Shown here: piece after piece, positions 36,263-44,587 of the stretch | Numbering within the stretch: position 1 is the stretch's first letter | How the letters are laid out: each line of letters starts with the position of its first letter | From: Paenibacillus harenae DSM 16969 | GTDB taxonomy: Bacteria; Bacillota; Bacilli; Paenibacillales; Paenibacillaceae | Length of the DNA: 64,000 nt | Direction of reading: 5' to 3' | NCBI RefSeq assembly: GCF_000422465.1 | Contig: NZ_KE383846.1 | Span: 171,249-235,248, forward strand | Made by a program: the position numbers and the translations under genes | The notes under the pieces: generated by a model | The model's database searches: none | Told to the model about the DNA's origin: nothing | The model's input: only the letters and a program-made list of their open reading frames with translations

Positions 36263-39157
36263 TTATACGCCCAGCTTCAGCTCGCGAATCTCGGCGGTAA
36301 CGCCTTCCGGAACGCGGATGCTCACCTTCACCTGCTCCGGATAAGCGACATCGAGCTTCAAGGCCTCTCCGTTCTGATCCAGCTTCCACGAGACGTCGAT
36401 CCGCCCGCCGCCCGGATGAGGAACGCAGCCCTTCGCCCACTTCAAATCGCATAGCTCCGGCGCAATTTCCACCTCCGTCCAGCCTGGCGTCAAAGCCCGT
36501 ACGCCAAGCAGCTCCCGACCGAGGAAATAAGCCGGCGCGGAGGACCAGGCATGGCAATGACTGCGGGTCAGCAGATCCTCGTGCGCCCGGTTTTCGGAGA
36601 AATTCGGGTACATCTCCCAGCATGTCGTCGCGCCGTTGTCGATCATGACGCTGTAGTTGCGGCGGATATCGTCAACGATCTTCTGAATGCTCCCCGTCTC
36701 CGCCAGCGCTTCGTAGAAGAAGAAGGACATAAACGGACTGCCGATTTGCACGAAATGCGCCGGCGGCTGCTCCATGTATTGTACCATCCGCTCGTGGCGC
36801 TCCCCTTCCGCGACGCCGGTCAGGCTGGCCACCACCTGCGTCTGCATGCTGAGCACCTCGGAGCGCCTGCCGCCCGGATGAATGCAGTCGATATAAGCCT
36901 GCTTCCCTTCATCCCACAAATACGCATTGATTGCGTGCGCGAGCTTCTCAGCCTCTGCATCAAACCGCTCGGCGCCGGCCGTATCCCCTGCGAGTCTACC
37001 GAGCTCGGCAGCGGTGCGGAGCGTCTTGACGAGGAACATATTCTGATGCGCCACGATGCCGTCGTTCGGCTGGTCGATCGGCGACCAATCCAGCAAATTC
37101 CACCCTCGAATGTTAAATAAACCGTCCTCATCAATTTTCTCTAAGTAGTGGTCAAGTGTAAACTTAATATGTCCGTACATTTCTTCCGCAAAAGCGCGGT
37201 CGCCGGACTGCGCATAATACTCGTGACAGGCGATTGCCCAGAAGAACGTCCAGTTCGGAATAACGCTGTTCCAACCGCTCGGCACTTGATTCACATACAG
37301 CGGCGACTGCTCCTTCGAGCCTGGCACAAGCCGCAGACAGCGCTTAACGATATCGTTCACGCCATAGAGATAGTTGCTGATCAGCGCCTCGTTGCGGCTG
37401 TCGCCAACCCAGAATGCCTGCTCGTACGCCGGGCAATCGACGAACGTATCCTCCATGCACAGCTTCGTCGTATGCTGGCTGATTTGCCAAATATCGTTAA
37501 GCAGCGGATCTGAGCATTGAAAGCGGCCGACTTCGGCGACCGGATAATTGCTCTGCAGGCAGGAGATGCCGTAGAGCTTCACCGGCCGCGCCGCATCGCG
37601 GACCGTCACCATTTGATAACGGAAGCCTCGCCGGACCTGGGACACGAACAGCTGCCGGCCCTCCCTACAAATATAACGGATCGTATTGTCAAGCCCGTAC
37701 ATATCCTGACGGAAGTAAGGGTTCATATATTCATAGCCGTAAAAATCAATCACGGTCCCCTCGGCCGCATCCACCTCGAACGTCAAATAACCGGAGTATT
37801 CCTTGCCGAAATCGACGATCAGCTCCGTGTCGAAGCCCTCGTAGTTCGGGATAACGGCGGCATCCGCATTCGGTATAACCATAATCTGCAGAGCTGCCGG
37901 CACCGCAAGCGCATCCTGCTCCTTCTTGTACACGCTGAGCCCGAATACATCCGCCTCGCTAACGAATTTATCCGGAACCGGTCTGATCCATTCGGCGTAC
38001 CGTTTAAGATCGGATGCGTTCGCCGCCTCCTTCATCACCTCCAGATAGACCGGATGGTTCCGGCTGATCGGATATACCCTCTGATGATCGATATGGACGG
38101 CCGTCTCGAACGGGCCCAGCGAGCAGAATACGGATTGCCCCTCTTCCTGAGCGCCCAGAGGCGAGCGGAACGAGAACGGCGTCTCGCAATAAAGGCCGAG
38201 ATGAATGATGCCCGGGTGCGAATTGCCGGATACGTCAAGCAGCAGGAAATGCTTGCCTGCAGCCAGCTCAAGCTCCGCATACCGCTCCGGGCCGGTACCG
38301 TTGAAAGACGTTATCTTCTCTCCGTTCAGCATGACCGCCGCCAGACCTTCGCAGAAAGGGGAACCGAGCACGACGCGTGAAGGCTGCTCAAGCACGAGCA
38401 CGGTTGCGGCATACCCCGTATACTCCAATTGGTTTGCGTGATTCTCGCTTCCTTCGATCAAATGATTGCGGATATCGATGGCGGCCGACCAATGAAACGT
38501 TTTTACCCGGCTCAGCGCTTCTACACGAAGCGGATACGCCTGCTCCTCCGTCAGCAGCGGAATGTCGCGCGGCACCAGCGTCGTCCACGGGCCTTCCCCG
38601 ACCGAGCCGATCACAACCGCATAAGCCCAGCCCTCATCCGGATAGCTTTGTTCCTTCCAGCCGTCATCCCAAAGCGATGCTTCGATATATTCGGAGAACG
38701 CATGCTGGCAGGACATCCGTGTCGCTCTCGAATGCTGGCTGAGGTAACGGGATGTTTTCCAGGATGTATCCGTAGCCGTGGTTTGCAGCAGCTTACCGTT
38801 ATCTGCCGATATGTCCAGCTGTGCGAGCAAGCCGCCGCGGCCCCGCAAATAATAAAAAGTGGAGATGCCGAAATGCATGACAACAACGGCAATCGTATTT
38901 TGTTCACCGGGCTGAAGCAGATGTCCGACCTCATAAGTGTCATAGGATTGCTCGGCCGGCCAAGAGCGGACCGGACCTCGTCCCAGTCGCGTTCCGTTCA
39001 CATAGAGCACGTATCTTGAATCGGCGGTTATGCGGAGTGAGGCTTCGCTCCAGCCTTCCTGCGGAACCGCGAAGGATTTGCGGAAGCAGTGCCACTCATT
39101 GCGCGGGCTCTCTTCTCCGCTTGTCCAAATCCATTTTCCCTGCCAATCGCCATGCAT
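36263..39157 (-). CDS. Alpha-L-rhamnosidase, GH78
   Basis: A 964-aa inverting glycosidase that releases L-rhamnose from rhamnogalacturonan, flavonoid glycosides or similar. N-terminal beta-sandwich domains (GKWIWTSGEESPRNEWHCFR, about 5-400) precede the (alpha/alpha)6 barrel. The conserved acidic segment is FVDCPAYEQAFWVGDSRNE (about residues 571-590), a divergent form of the usual DCPQREERGWTGD block. The closing domain includes YFLGRELLGVRALTPGWTEV. No signal peptide, so intracellular. ATG 39157 has GGGAGGAG about eleven bases upstream; GTG 39169 is an alternative. It diverges from an AraC regulator. Confidence 0.88.
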   Translation of the reverse strand: MHGDWQGKWIWTSGEESPRNEWHCFRKSFAVPQEGWSEASLRITADSRYVLYVNGTRLGRGPVRSWPAEQSYDTYEVGHLLQPGEQNTIAVVVMHFGISTFYYLRGRGGLLAQLDISADNGKLLQTTATDTSWKTSRYLSQHSRATRMSCQHAFSEYIEASLWDDGWKEQSYPDEGWAYAVVIGSVGEGPWTTLVPRDIPLLTEEQAYPLRVEALSRVKTFHWSAAIDIRNHLIEGSENHANQLEYTGYAATVLVLEQPSRVVLGSPFCEGLAAVMLNGEKITSFNGTGPERYAELELAAGKHFLLLDVSGNSHPGIIHLGLYCETPFSFRSPLGAQEEGQSVFCSLGPFETAVHIDHQRVYPISRNHPVYLEVMKEAANASDLKRYAEWIRPVPDKFVSEADVFGLSVYKKEQDALAVPAALQIMVIPNADAAVIPNYEGFDTELIVDFGKEYSGYLTFEVDAAEGTVIDFYGYEYMNPYFRQDMYGLDNTIRYICREGRQLFVSQVRRGFRYQMVTVRDAARPVKLYGISCLQSNYPVAEVGRFQCSDPLLNDIWQISQHTTKLCMEDTFVDCPAYEQAFWVGDSRNEALISNYLYGVNDIVKRCLRLVPGSKEQSPLYVNQVPSGWNSVIPNWTFFWAIACHEYYAQSGDRAFAEEMYGHIKFTLDHYLEKIDEDGLFNIRGWNLLDWSPIDQPNDGIVAHQNMFLVKTLRTAAELGRLAGDTAGAERFDAEAEKLAHAINAYLWDEGKQAYIDCIHPGGRRSEVLSMQTQVVASLTGVAEGERHERMVQYMEQPPAHFVQIGSPFMSFFFYEALAETGSIQKIVDDIRRNYSVMIDNGATTCWEMYPNFSENRAHEDLLTRSHCHAWSSAPAYFLGRELLGVRALTPGWTEVEIAPELCDLKWAKGCVPHPGGGRIDVSWKLDQNGEALKLDVAYPEQVKVSIRVPEGVTAEIRELKLGV

Positions 39158-39285
39158 ACATATATCCACTCCTCCCTATTAGTCCCCTTGATTGTACACA
39201 AGCGTCAAGAGAACGGGATGGGTTGATCGCGACAATAATATAGGTGTAAAATGACAACAAATCAGCCGTGAAAGGGATTTGCCCG

Positions 39286-40191
39286 ATGAAGAAAAATGTG
39301 GAAGTCACGAAAGGCGAGCTGTACTTGAACAAAGAGCTTCCGATCTTTATCAACCGGGTCAGCGAAAGGTTCGAGCTGCGAGAGCATGCGCATGAATTCG
39401 TGGAAATTTGCTATGTGTGGGAAGGCGGCGGCTTTCATTATATCGGGGACAAGGTCATGCGCGTGACGAAAGGGGATTTATTTTTTATTCCGATCGGCGT
39501 TTCCCATGTCTTTCGTCCGTCATCCTCGGCGGCTAACCAGCGCCTGATCGTCGGCAACTGTATCTTTGAACGTTCCGTTCTGGAGGCCATTACGGAGTCG
39601 ATGGCGGAGGCGGTCGGCTTGTACCGCTTCAAGCATATCGGTTCGGAGCGGACGGTAAGCTGGCTGAAATTCCGGGAACATACCCAAGAATTCGGCGGCT
39701 TGTTCGACCGGATGCTGCAGGAATACCAGCAGGCCAGAATCGGTTCTCAATCGATGCTGCTTGCCATGCTGCTGGAGCTGCTCATCCTGCTGGAACGCAG
39801 GCTGGATACCGGCGGCGTTCCCGTCTCCGCGGCTGCGCCGGACGATCGGATGGACACGATTCTCCATTACATTCGGACGCGGCTTCATGAGCAAGTCAAG
39901 CTAAGAGACGTATCCGCGCAGATCAAGCTGGGTGAACGCCAGCTGCAGCGCCTTATCCAAGCGGCAACAGGCTTGACGTTCACAGGTTTGCTGCACAAGG
40001 AGCGGATTGACCGAAGCTGCTCGCTGCTTAAGCACACGGTCAAAACAGCGGCGGAAATTGCCCTGCTCTCCGGCTTTCACGACATGAAGCATTTCCACCG
40101 CTTGTTCAAACGGCTGACCGGCATGACGCCGATCGCGTTCCGTAAGGAGACGGCGGCGGCCGAAACGCCAAATCCGGATTATTCCTCGTAA
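39286..40191 (+). CDS. AraC family regulator with cupin sensor domain
   Basis: A 301-aa activator: N-terminal AraC-type cupin (about 15-140, REHAHEFVEICYVWEGGGFH, VTKGDLFFIPIGVSHVF) that binds a sugar, and a C-terminal double helix-turn-helix (about 195-293, VKLRDVSAQIKLGERQLQRL ... KTAAEIALLSGFHDMKHFHR). ATG 39286 has AAAGGG before it; a GTG at 39268 is less likely. It is divergent from the GH78 gene across 128 bases and so probably senses rhamnose or a rhamnoside and activates it. The 3' end overlaps the convergent SDR gene by 13 bases. Confidence 0.9.
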   Translation: MKKNVEVTKGELYLNKELPIFINRVSERFELREHAHEFVEICYVWEGGGFHYIGDKVMRVTKGDLFFIPIGVSHVFRPSSSAANQRLIVGNCIFERSVLEAITESMAEAVGLYRFKHIGSERTVSWLKFREHTQEFGGLFDRMLQEYQQARIGSQSMLLAMLLELLILLERRLDTGGVPVSAAAPDDRMDTILHYIRTRLHEQVKLRDVSAQIKLGERQLQRLIQAATGLTFTGLLHKERIDRSCSLLKHTVKTAAEIALLSGFHDMKHFHRLFKRLTGMTPIAFRKETAAAETPNPDYSS

Positions 40192-40901
40192 ATCATCCTT
40201 CTCGTCATCCCGCCGTCTACCGTCACATGCGTGCCGGTTACGAAATCATTGCCCGGATCGGTCAAATAAAGGCAGGCCTTCACGATATCCCTCGGCCTGC
40301 CTACCCGCCGCTCCGGATGCTGGCTGTGGTCCTCGGGCCGCAGCTTGGCGTAATCCCCCGTCTCGATCCAACCCGGACAAATCGCGTTAACCGTAATCCG
40401 GTCGGGACCCAGCGATATCGCAAACGCATGCGTCAGCGACAGGATCCCTCCCTTCGACGCGGCATAAGCCTCCGAGTTCGGCTCCGACATCGCCGCCTGG
40501 GTCGAGGAGATGTTCACGATCGCTCCTCCGCCGTTTGCCCGCATAAGCTTTGCCGCTTCACGCGAGCAGACGAACGTGCCTCTCAGGTTCGTGTTCACAA
40601 CGCTGTCCCACTCTTCGATCGAAAGGTCGAGAGGGGACTTCCATATGCCAAAGCCCGCATTATTGATCACAATATCCAGCCTTCCCAGCATCATGTCCAC
40701 GTCATGGAGCAACTGTACGATTTCATCGGGCTTGCCCATGTCCGTAACAAAGGATAAGGAATCATAACCGGCTTCCTCAAGCAGCTTCCCGGTCTGCTCC
40801 AGGCCGTCCGCGTTTTTATCAGCCAGTACGGGTAACGCTCCTTGTTCCGCATATGCCAGCGCCAGCGCTCTCCCGATGCCCGCCCCCGCGCCTGTTATCA
40901 A
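40179..40901 (-). CDS. Short-chain dehydrogenase/reductase; 5' end uncertain
   Basis: A classical SDR with the cofactor motif TGAGAGIG, NNAG at the end of strand 4, and catalytic Ser (NISSTQAAM), Tyr-Lys (YAASKGG). It probably oxidises or reduces a sugar or polyol. From TTG 40901 the protein has 240 aa but lacks the first strand; in-frame codons upstream encode GKIVLITGAG, the expected SDR start, yet no ATG, GTG or TTG is available up to the hairpin element at 40968. An ATT directly behind a GGAGGG site (about 40943) may be used, or the true start was lost. Confidence 0.82.
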   Translation of the reverse strand: MITGAGAGIGRALALAYAEQGALPVLADKNADGLEQTGKLLEEAGYDSLSFVTDMGKPDEIVQLLHDVDMMLGRLDIVINNAGFGIWKSPLDLSIEEWDSVVNTNLRGTFVCSREAAKLMRANGGGAIVNISSTQAAMSEPNSEAYAASKGGILSLTHAFAISLGPDRITVNAICPGWIETGDYAKLRPEDHSQHPERRVGRPRDIVKACLYLTDPGNDFVTGTHVTVDGGMTRRMIYEE

Positions 40902-40967
40902 TACGATTTTACCGTTATGGTCTGCTATTGAACGAATCCCTCCAAGTTCTGTTCCTCCGCTATAGAA

Positions 40968-41157
40968 GTTGAACGATTGATTTACATCAGCTGTTACCGC
41001 TGCGAGAGCAAATCATGCTTACGATCGCCGTTCCAGCCAAATGGTCTGAATAGGCAAACCTTGTAAGGTAACCATCTGGACTGCAAAAAGCGAACACTTC
41101 GTTTCCTTCGGAACGATTGGCTCTCTCCGCTCCACGCTTTCGTTTCTTTCGTTCAAC
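40968..41157. repeat. Dispersed hairpin element, copy B (complete)
   Basis: A 190-base element bounded by perfect 9-bp terminal inverted repeats, GTTGAACGA and TCGTTCAAC. Its left 93 bases equal copy A; the segment CTCTCTCCGCTCCACGCT near the right end recurs in copy C. It encodes nothing. It lies between the 5' end of the SDR gene and the Rex-controlled promoter of the NADH oxidase gene. Confidence 0.8.
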
Positions 41158-41290
41158 GCAGCCTCCCCTGCCTATTGGAATTGTGACGTCCTCGTGTCAA
41201 ATTATCAGAAAATTCGATTATCAGTAAAAATGATCGCATTTGGACCTTGTTTTTTGACGGTGAAGAGCATATTATAAAAGCAAGAAGTAG

Positions 41291-41337
41291 TTGTGAATCA
41301 TTTCACAATGTTTGCTAGTATGTGAAAACATTCACGT
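41291..41337 (+). promoter_or_regulatory. Two Rex operators before the NADH oxidase gene
   Basis: TTGTGAATCATTTCACAA (41291-41308) is a full match to the Rex consensus TTGTGAA-N4-TTCACAA. ATGTGAAAACATTCACGT (41320-41337) is a second, slightly weaker copy 11 bases on. Rex leaves DNA when NADH rises, so the oxidase would be made when NADH accumulates. The sites are 72-118 bases before the ATG. A possible -35 is TTGACG near 41254. Confidence 0.82.
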
Positions 41338-41408
41338 TGTATGGCAGGCCAGCTGCTTAAGCTAATACGGCTTCAACCCTGCCAAATCATATACAGGAGG
41401 CGTTTCAA

Positions 41409-42743
41409 ATGACCATGAACATTATTGTCGTAGGCTGTACACATGCAGGAACCGCTGCTATTACGCAAATGGCGAAGCTGTACCCGGATGCCCGGATTAC
41501 GGTGTATGAGCGGAATGATAACATTTCGTTCCTATCGTGCGGCATTGCTCTTCACGTCGGAGGCGTAGTTAAAGATGCCGGGCAGCTGTTCTATGCCACT
41601 CCGGATCAATTGGCCGGCCTCGGCGTGAAGACGAATATGAAGCATGACGTTCTGGTGGTCGATACCGATGCGAAAACGCTGCTCGTACGCAATTTGGCGA
41701 CAGGCGAGAAATTTACCGATTCGTACGACAAGCTGATCATGACGACCGGCTCGTGGCCGATCATCCCGCAGATGGAAGGAATCGGGCTCGACAACATCGT
41801 CCTTTGCAAAAACTACAATCACTCGCAGGCTATCATCGAGAAAGCCAAAAAAGCCGACCGCATCGCCGTTATCGGAGCAGGCTATATCGGCATCGAGCTG
41901 GTTGAAGCCTTTGAGCAGCTCGGCAAGCAGGTAACGTTAATCGATAACATGGAGCGCATTTTATATAAGTATTTAGACCGCGAATTTACGGATTTGACCG
42001 AGCAAGCCTTGATCGACAAGGGCATTGCCATCGCAACGGGTCAGACGGTCACCTCGTTCGGCGGCAAGGACGGCCGCGTCACGACCGTGATGACGACAGC
42101 GGGCGAATATGAAGCGGATCTCGTCGTCCTGTGCATCGGCTTCCGCCCCAACACCGGGCTGCTGAGCGGACAGGTCGATATGCTTCCTAACGGCGCTATA
42201 CTCGTCGATGAATATATGCGAACAAGCAAGGAGGATGTATTCGCCGCCGGCGACAGCTGCGCCGTCCGCTACAACCCGACGGGACAGCATGCATATATCC
42301 CTCTCGCGACCAATGCCGTTCGGATGGGCACGCTCGCAGCCAAGAACCTGCTTCGGCCAACCGTCAAATACTTGGGTACGCAGGGAACGTCGGGCATTAA
42401 AATTTACGATTATAATATTGCTTCGACCGGCATGACCGAAACGGCTGCTCTTGCTGCAGGGATGAATGTGAAAAATGTCACAATCATAGATAATTACCGC
42501 CCTGAATTTATGCCGACCTACGAGCAGGTTACGTTAAAAGTGGTATACGAGACTGACAGCCGCCGGATCATAGGAGCTCAGGTGCTCTCGAAGGCCGACC
42601 TGACGCAATCGATCAACACCCTTTCGGTTTGCATCCAGAACCGCATGACGATGGAAGAGCTCAGCTACGTCGACTTCTTCTTCCAGCCGCATTACAACAA
42701 GCCGTGGAATTTGCTTAACCAAGCCGGCCTGCAGGCGATTTAA
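41409..42743 (+). CDS. nox: Water-forming NADH oxidase (FAD-dependent)
   Basis: A 444-aa flavoprotein of the NADH oxidase/CoA-disulfide reductase family that reduces O2 to water with NADH. Visible are the N-terminal FAD fold (VVGCTHAGTAA), the redox-active Cys44 (SFLSCGIAL), the NAD-binding GAGYIGIEL at about 157-165, the second FAD motif DVFAAGDSCAV, and the C-terminal dimerisation domain. The SCGIAL context is shared with lactic acid bacterial Nox; CoA-disulfide reductase remains possible. The gene has an AGGAGG site and two Rex operators upstream, which supports a role in NADH/NAD balance. Confidence 0.9.
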   Translation: MTMNIIVVGCTHAGTAAITQMAKLYPDARITVYERNDNISFLSCGIALHVGGVVKDAGQLFYATPDQLAGLGVKTNMKHDVLVVDTDAKTLLVRNLATGEKFTDSYDKLIMTTGSWPIIPQMEGIGLDNIVLCKNYNHSQAIIEKAKKADRIAVIGAGYIGIELVEAFEQLGKQVTLIDNMERILYKYLDREFTDLTEQALIDKGIAIATGQTVTSFGGKDGRVTTVMTTAGEYEADLVVLCIGFRPNTGLLSGQVDMLPNGAILVDEYMRTSKEDVFAAGDSCAVRYNPTGQHAYIPLATNAVRMGTLAAKNLLRPTVKYLGTQGTSGIKIYDYNIASTGMTETAALAAGMNVKNVTIIDNYRPEFMPTYEQVTLKVVYETDSRRIIGAQVLSKADLTQSINTLSVCIQNRMTMEELSYVDFFFQPHYNKPWNLLNQAGLQAI

Positions 42744-42845
42744 CCCCTGCGACGACCCGGCCTCTCTGCTTCGTTCAATAATGATTTGTCAATCTATCCG
42801 TTAACATATAAAATAAATGGATGATCAGCAGAGCGGAGTGAAATA

Positions 42846-43760
42846 ATGAAGATCGATCTTTCCGAATCCTATTTACCCGTTTACGAAGCGCTGGCAAGCG
42901 ATGTCAGGCTCAGAATCATCCATCTGCTTGCCCAGCGGGATATGAATATAAAAGACCTTGCAACGGCGTTAGAGCTAAGCAGTCCCATCATGACCATGCA
43001 TGTGAAGAAGCTGGAGAAAGCCGGGTTGATCAGCTCCGAGATGGTGTCAGGCAGCGGAGGCACGAAGAAGATGTGCCGTCTCGTTACCGACCGCCTTGAA
43101 ATCGACTTTCCTTCCCGCAATCGTCCGGCTCTCCGCACCTATCACGAGTCGGTCGTTCCCGTCGGCCATTATACCGACTTCGAGGTTGAGCCGACCTGCG
43201 GTTTAGCGACGACGGCGAAGGTGATCGGCATGTTCGACGAGCCCCGTTTCTTTCTCGACGCAGAGCGGATTAACGCCAAGATCCTATGGTTCAGCAGAGG
43301 TTTTATCGAATACAAAATCGCAAGCTTCCTGCTCAAAAGCGAAAAGCCGACCGCGCTCGAAATTTCATTCGAGATTTCGTCTGAAGCGCCTTTCACCAAT
43401 GAAAATTGGCCGTCCGATATTACTTTTTATTTAAATGACATCAAGATCGGATTATGGACCAGCCCCGGCGACTTTGGCGGCAAACGCGGCAAGTTCACAC
43501 CCGACTGGTGGTGGGACGAAATTAACCAATACGGACTGCTGAAGGTGATCAAAATCACGCCCGTCGGCACGTTCATCGACGGCCGGAAAATTTCCGGCGT
43601 TACGCTCGATCAGGTCGGAATCCTGAACAAGCAGTTGAAATTCCGGATAGCCGTAGAACCCGAGGCCGAGCATGTAGGCGGCGTTACGTTATTCGGTGCC
43701 GGCTTCGGCAATTATAATCAGGATATTGTCTTCAAGCTCTATTATGAGCGGAACGAGTAA
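42846..43760 (+). CDS. ArsR-type regulator with a large C-terminal domain
   Basis: A 304-aa protein, about three times the length of a plain ArsR regulator. Residues 10-80 form a winged helix-turn-helix (VYEALASDVRLRIIHLLAQR, DLATALELSSPIMTMHVKKL). The remaining 220 residues look beta-rich and soluble (NENWPSDITFYLNDIKIGLW, GRKISGVTLDQVGILNKQLK) and I do not recognise the fold; a ligand-binding role is likely. No metal-site cysteine motif is seen in the helix. It lies 102 bases after nox in the same direction and ends at a terminator; its targets are unknown. Confidence 0.78.
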   Translation: MKIDLSESYLPVYEALASDVRLRIIHLLAQRDMNIKDLATALELSSPIMTMHVKKLEKAGLISSEMVSGSGGTKKMCRLVTDRLEIDFPSRNRPALRTYHESVVPVGHYTDFEVEPTCGLATTAKVIGMFDEPRFFLDAERINAKILWFSRGFIEYKIASFLLKSEKPTALEISFEISSEAPFTNENWPSDITFYLNDIKIGLWTSPGDFGGKRGKFTPDWWWDEINQYGLLKVIKITPVGTFIDGRKISGVTLDQVGILNKQLKFRIAVEPEAEHVGGVTLFGAGFGNYNQDIVFKLYYERNE

Positions 43761-43789
43761 GAGCAGACGATCTACGCCTGCTCCTTTTT
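43761..43789 (+). terminator. Terminator of the ArsR-type gene
   Basis: GAGCAGACG pairs with CGCCTGCTC (one mismatch), loop ATCTA, followed by CTTTTT. It starts directly at the stop codon. Confidence 0.8.
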
Positions 43790-43828
43790 ATTAGATGTTG
43801 CAACACTTCAAACGCTTGCCGGCTTCAA

Positions 43829-44029
43829 TCAAACGACGTCGTAGCCCTGATCTTCAATCGCCGCTTTGACCGCGTCAAGCGAAACCTTTGTTTCATCGTA
43901 ATCGACAGTAACCTTCTTGCTTGCCAGATCAACCTTGCCGCTTGCGCCTGCGTTCTTCACCGCTTTCTCCACCGAGCTTACGCAATGGCCGCATGTCATT
44001 CCTTCTACCTTCAATACGGTGTTTGCCAT
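43829..44029 (-). CDS. copZ: Copper chaperone CopZ
   Basis: A 66-aa heavy-metal-associated domain with the Cu(I) motif GMTCGHC (Cys13, Cys16) and the beta-alpha-beta-beta-alpha-beta pattern of CopZ. It carries copper in the cytosol to an exporting ATPase or to the CsoR repressor. It follows csoR by 19 bases in one operon. No copA ATPase gene is in the window, so the pump must be elsewhere. Confidence 0.95.
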   Translation of the reverse strand: MANTVLKVEGMTCGHCVSSVEKAVKNAGASGKVDLASKKVTVDYDETKVSLDAVKAAIEDQGYDVV

Positions 44030-44048
44030 TAGATTATCCCCTCTCGCC

Positions 44049-44399
44049 TTATTTCATTAATTTGTTAACCGTCGTAAGCAGCTCATCGATAACTTCGCTC
44101 TCGCCGGCCTGAATTCGTTCGATTACGCAGCTCTTCATATGACCTTCCAGAAGGAGCTTGCCGACGCCGTTCAAAGCGGATTGCACGGCGGCAATCTGGT
44201 TCAATACATCATCGCAGTACGTATCCCTCTCAATCATTGCCTTTACGCCTCTGATTTGCCCTTCAATCCGATTGAGCCGCTTCGTCAGGTTATCCTTCAT
44301 CTGGTCGGTGTGATGGCTGCTGCGGGGCGCGCTTTCCCCGCAGCCATCCGAATGGGCTTGCGAATTCGGATGCCCGCAATCCTTATTGCTTTGATTCAT
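44049..44399 (-). CDS. csoR: CsoR family copper-sensing repressor
   Basis: A 116-aa all-helical repressor. The Cu(I) ligands Cys62 (TYCDDVL), His87 and Cys91 (EGHMKSC) form the C-H-C signature of copper CsoR rather than of FrmR or RcnR. The first 30 residues are a His/Cys/Ser-rich extension (MNQSNKDCGHPNSQ...) not needed for the fold. ATG 44399 has GGAGG upstream; ATG 44414 would include that site. It should repress csoR-copZ through the dyad at 44442-44462. Confidence 0.93.
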   Translation of the reverse strand: MNQSNKDCGHPNSQAHSDGCGESAPRSSHHTDQMKDNLTKRLNRIEGQIRGVKAMIERDTYCDDVLNQIAAVQSALNGVGKLLLEGHMKSCVIERIQAGESEVIDELLTTVNKLMK

Positions 44400-44441
44400 G
44401 CTATATACCTCCATGGGGTATTTGCTTCTGGAATTACCCTA

Positions 44442-44462
44442 ACATACCCCATGGGGGTATGT
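44442..44462 (-). promoter_or_regulatory. CsoR operator
   Basis: ACATACCCC and GGGGTATGT are perfect 9-bp arms around a 3-base centre, the GC-rich CsoR-type operator. A weaker related dyad TACC-TCCATG-GGTA stands at 44407-44420, over the ribosome site. Both lie directly upstream of csoR. Confidence 0.85.
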
Positions 44463-44587
44463 AAAGCCCTCTTTTTTAAATTTGCTAGAGGTTCATTCGC
44501 AAGCGCTTTTAATGAGGAAAGCAATATGCTACTATCCAAGTAGTCAAGTGAAAATTTAACCAATACATAATAGGTGGTATGTCACAT

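Noticed and set aside
37517..38380. 287-codon frame antisense to the rhamnosidase gene
   Set aside because: Shadow frame with no recognisable fold; the opposite strand is a full GH78 enzyme.
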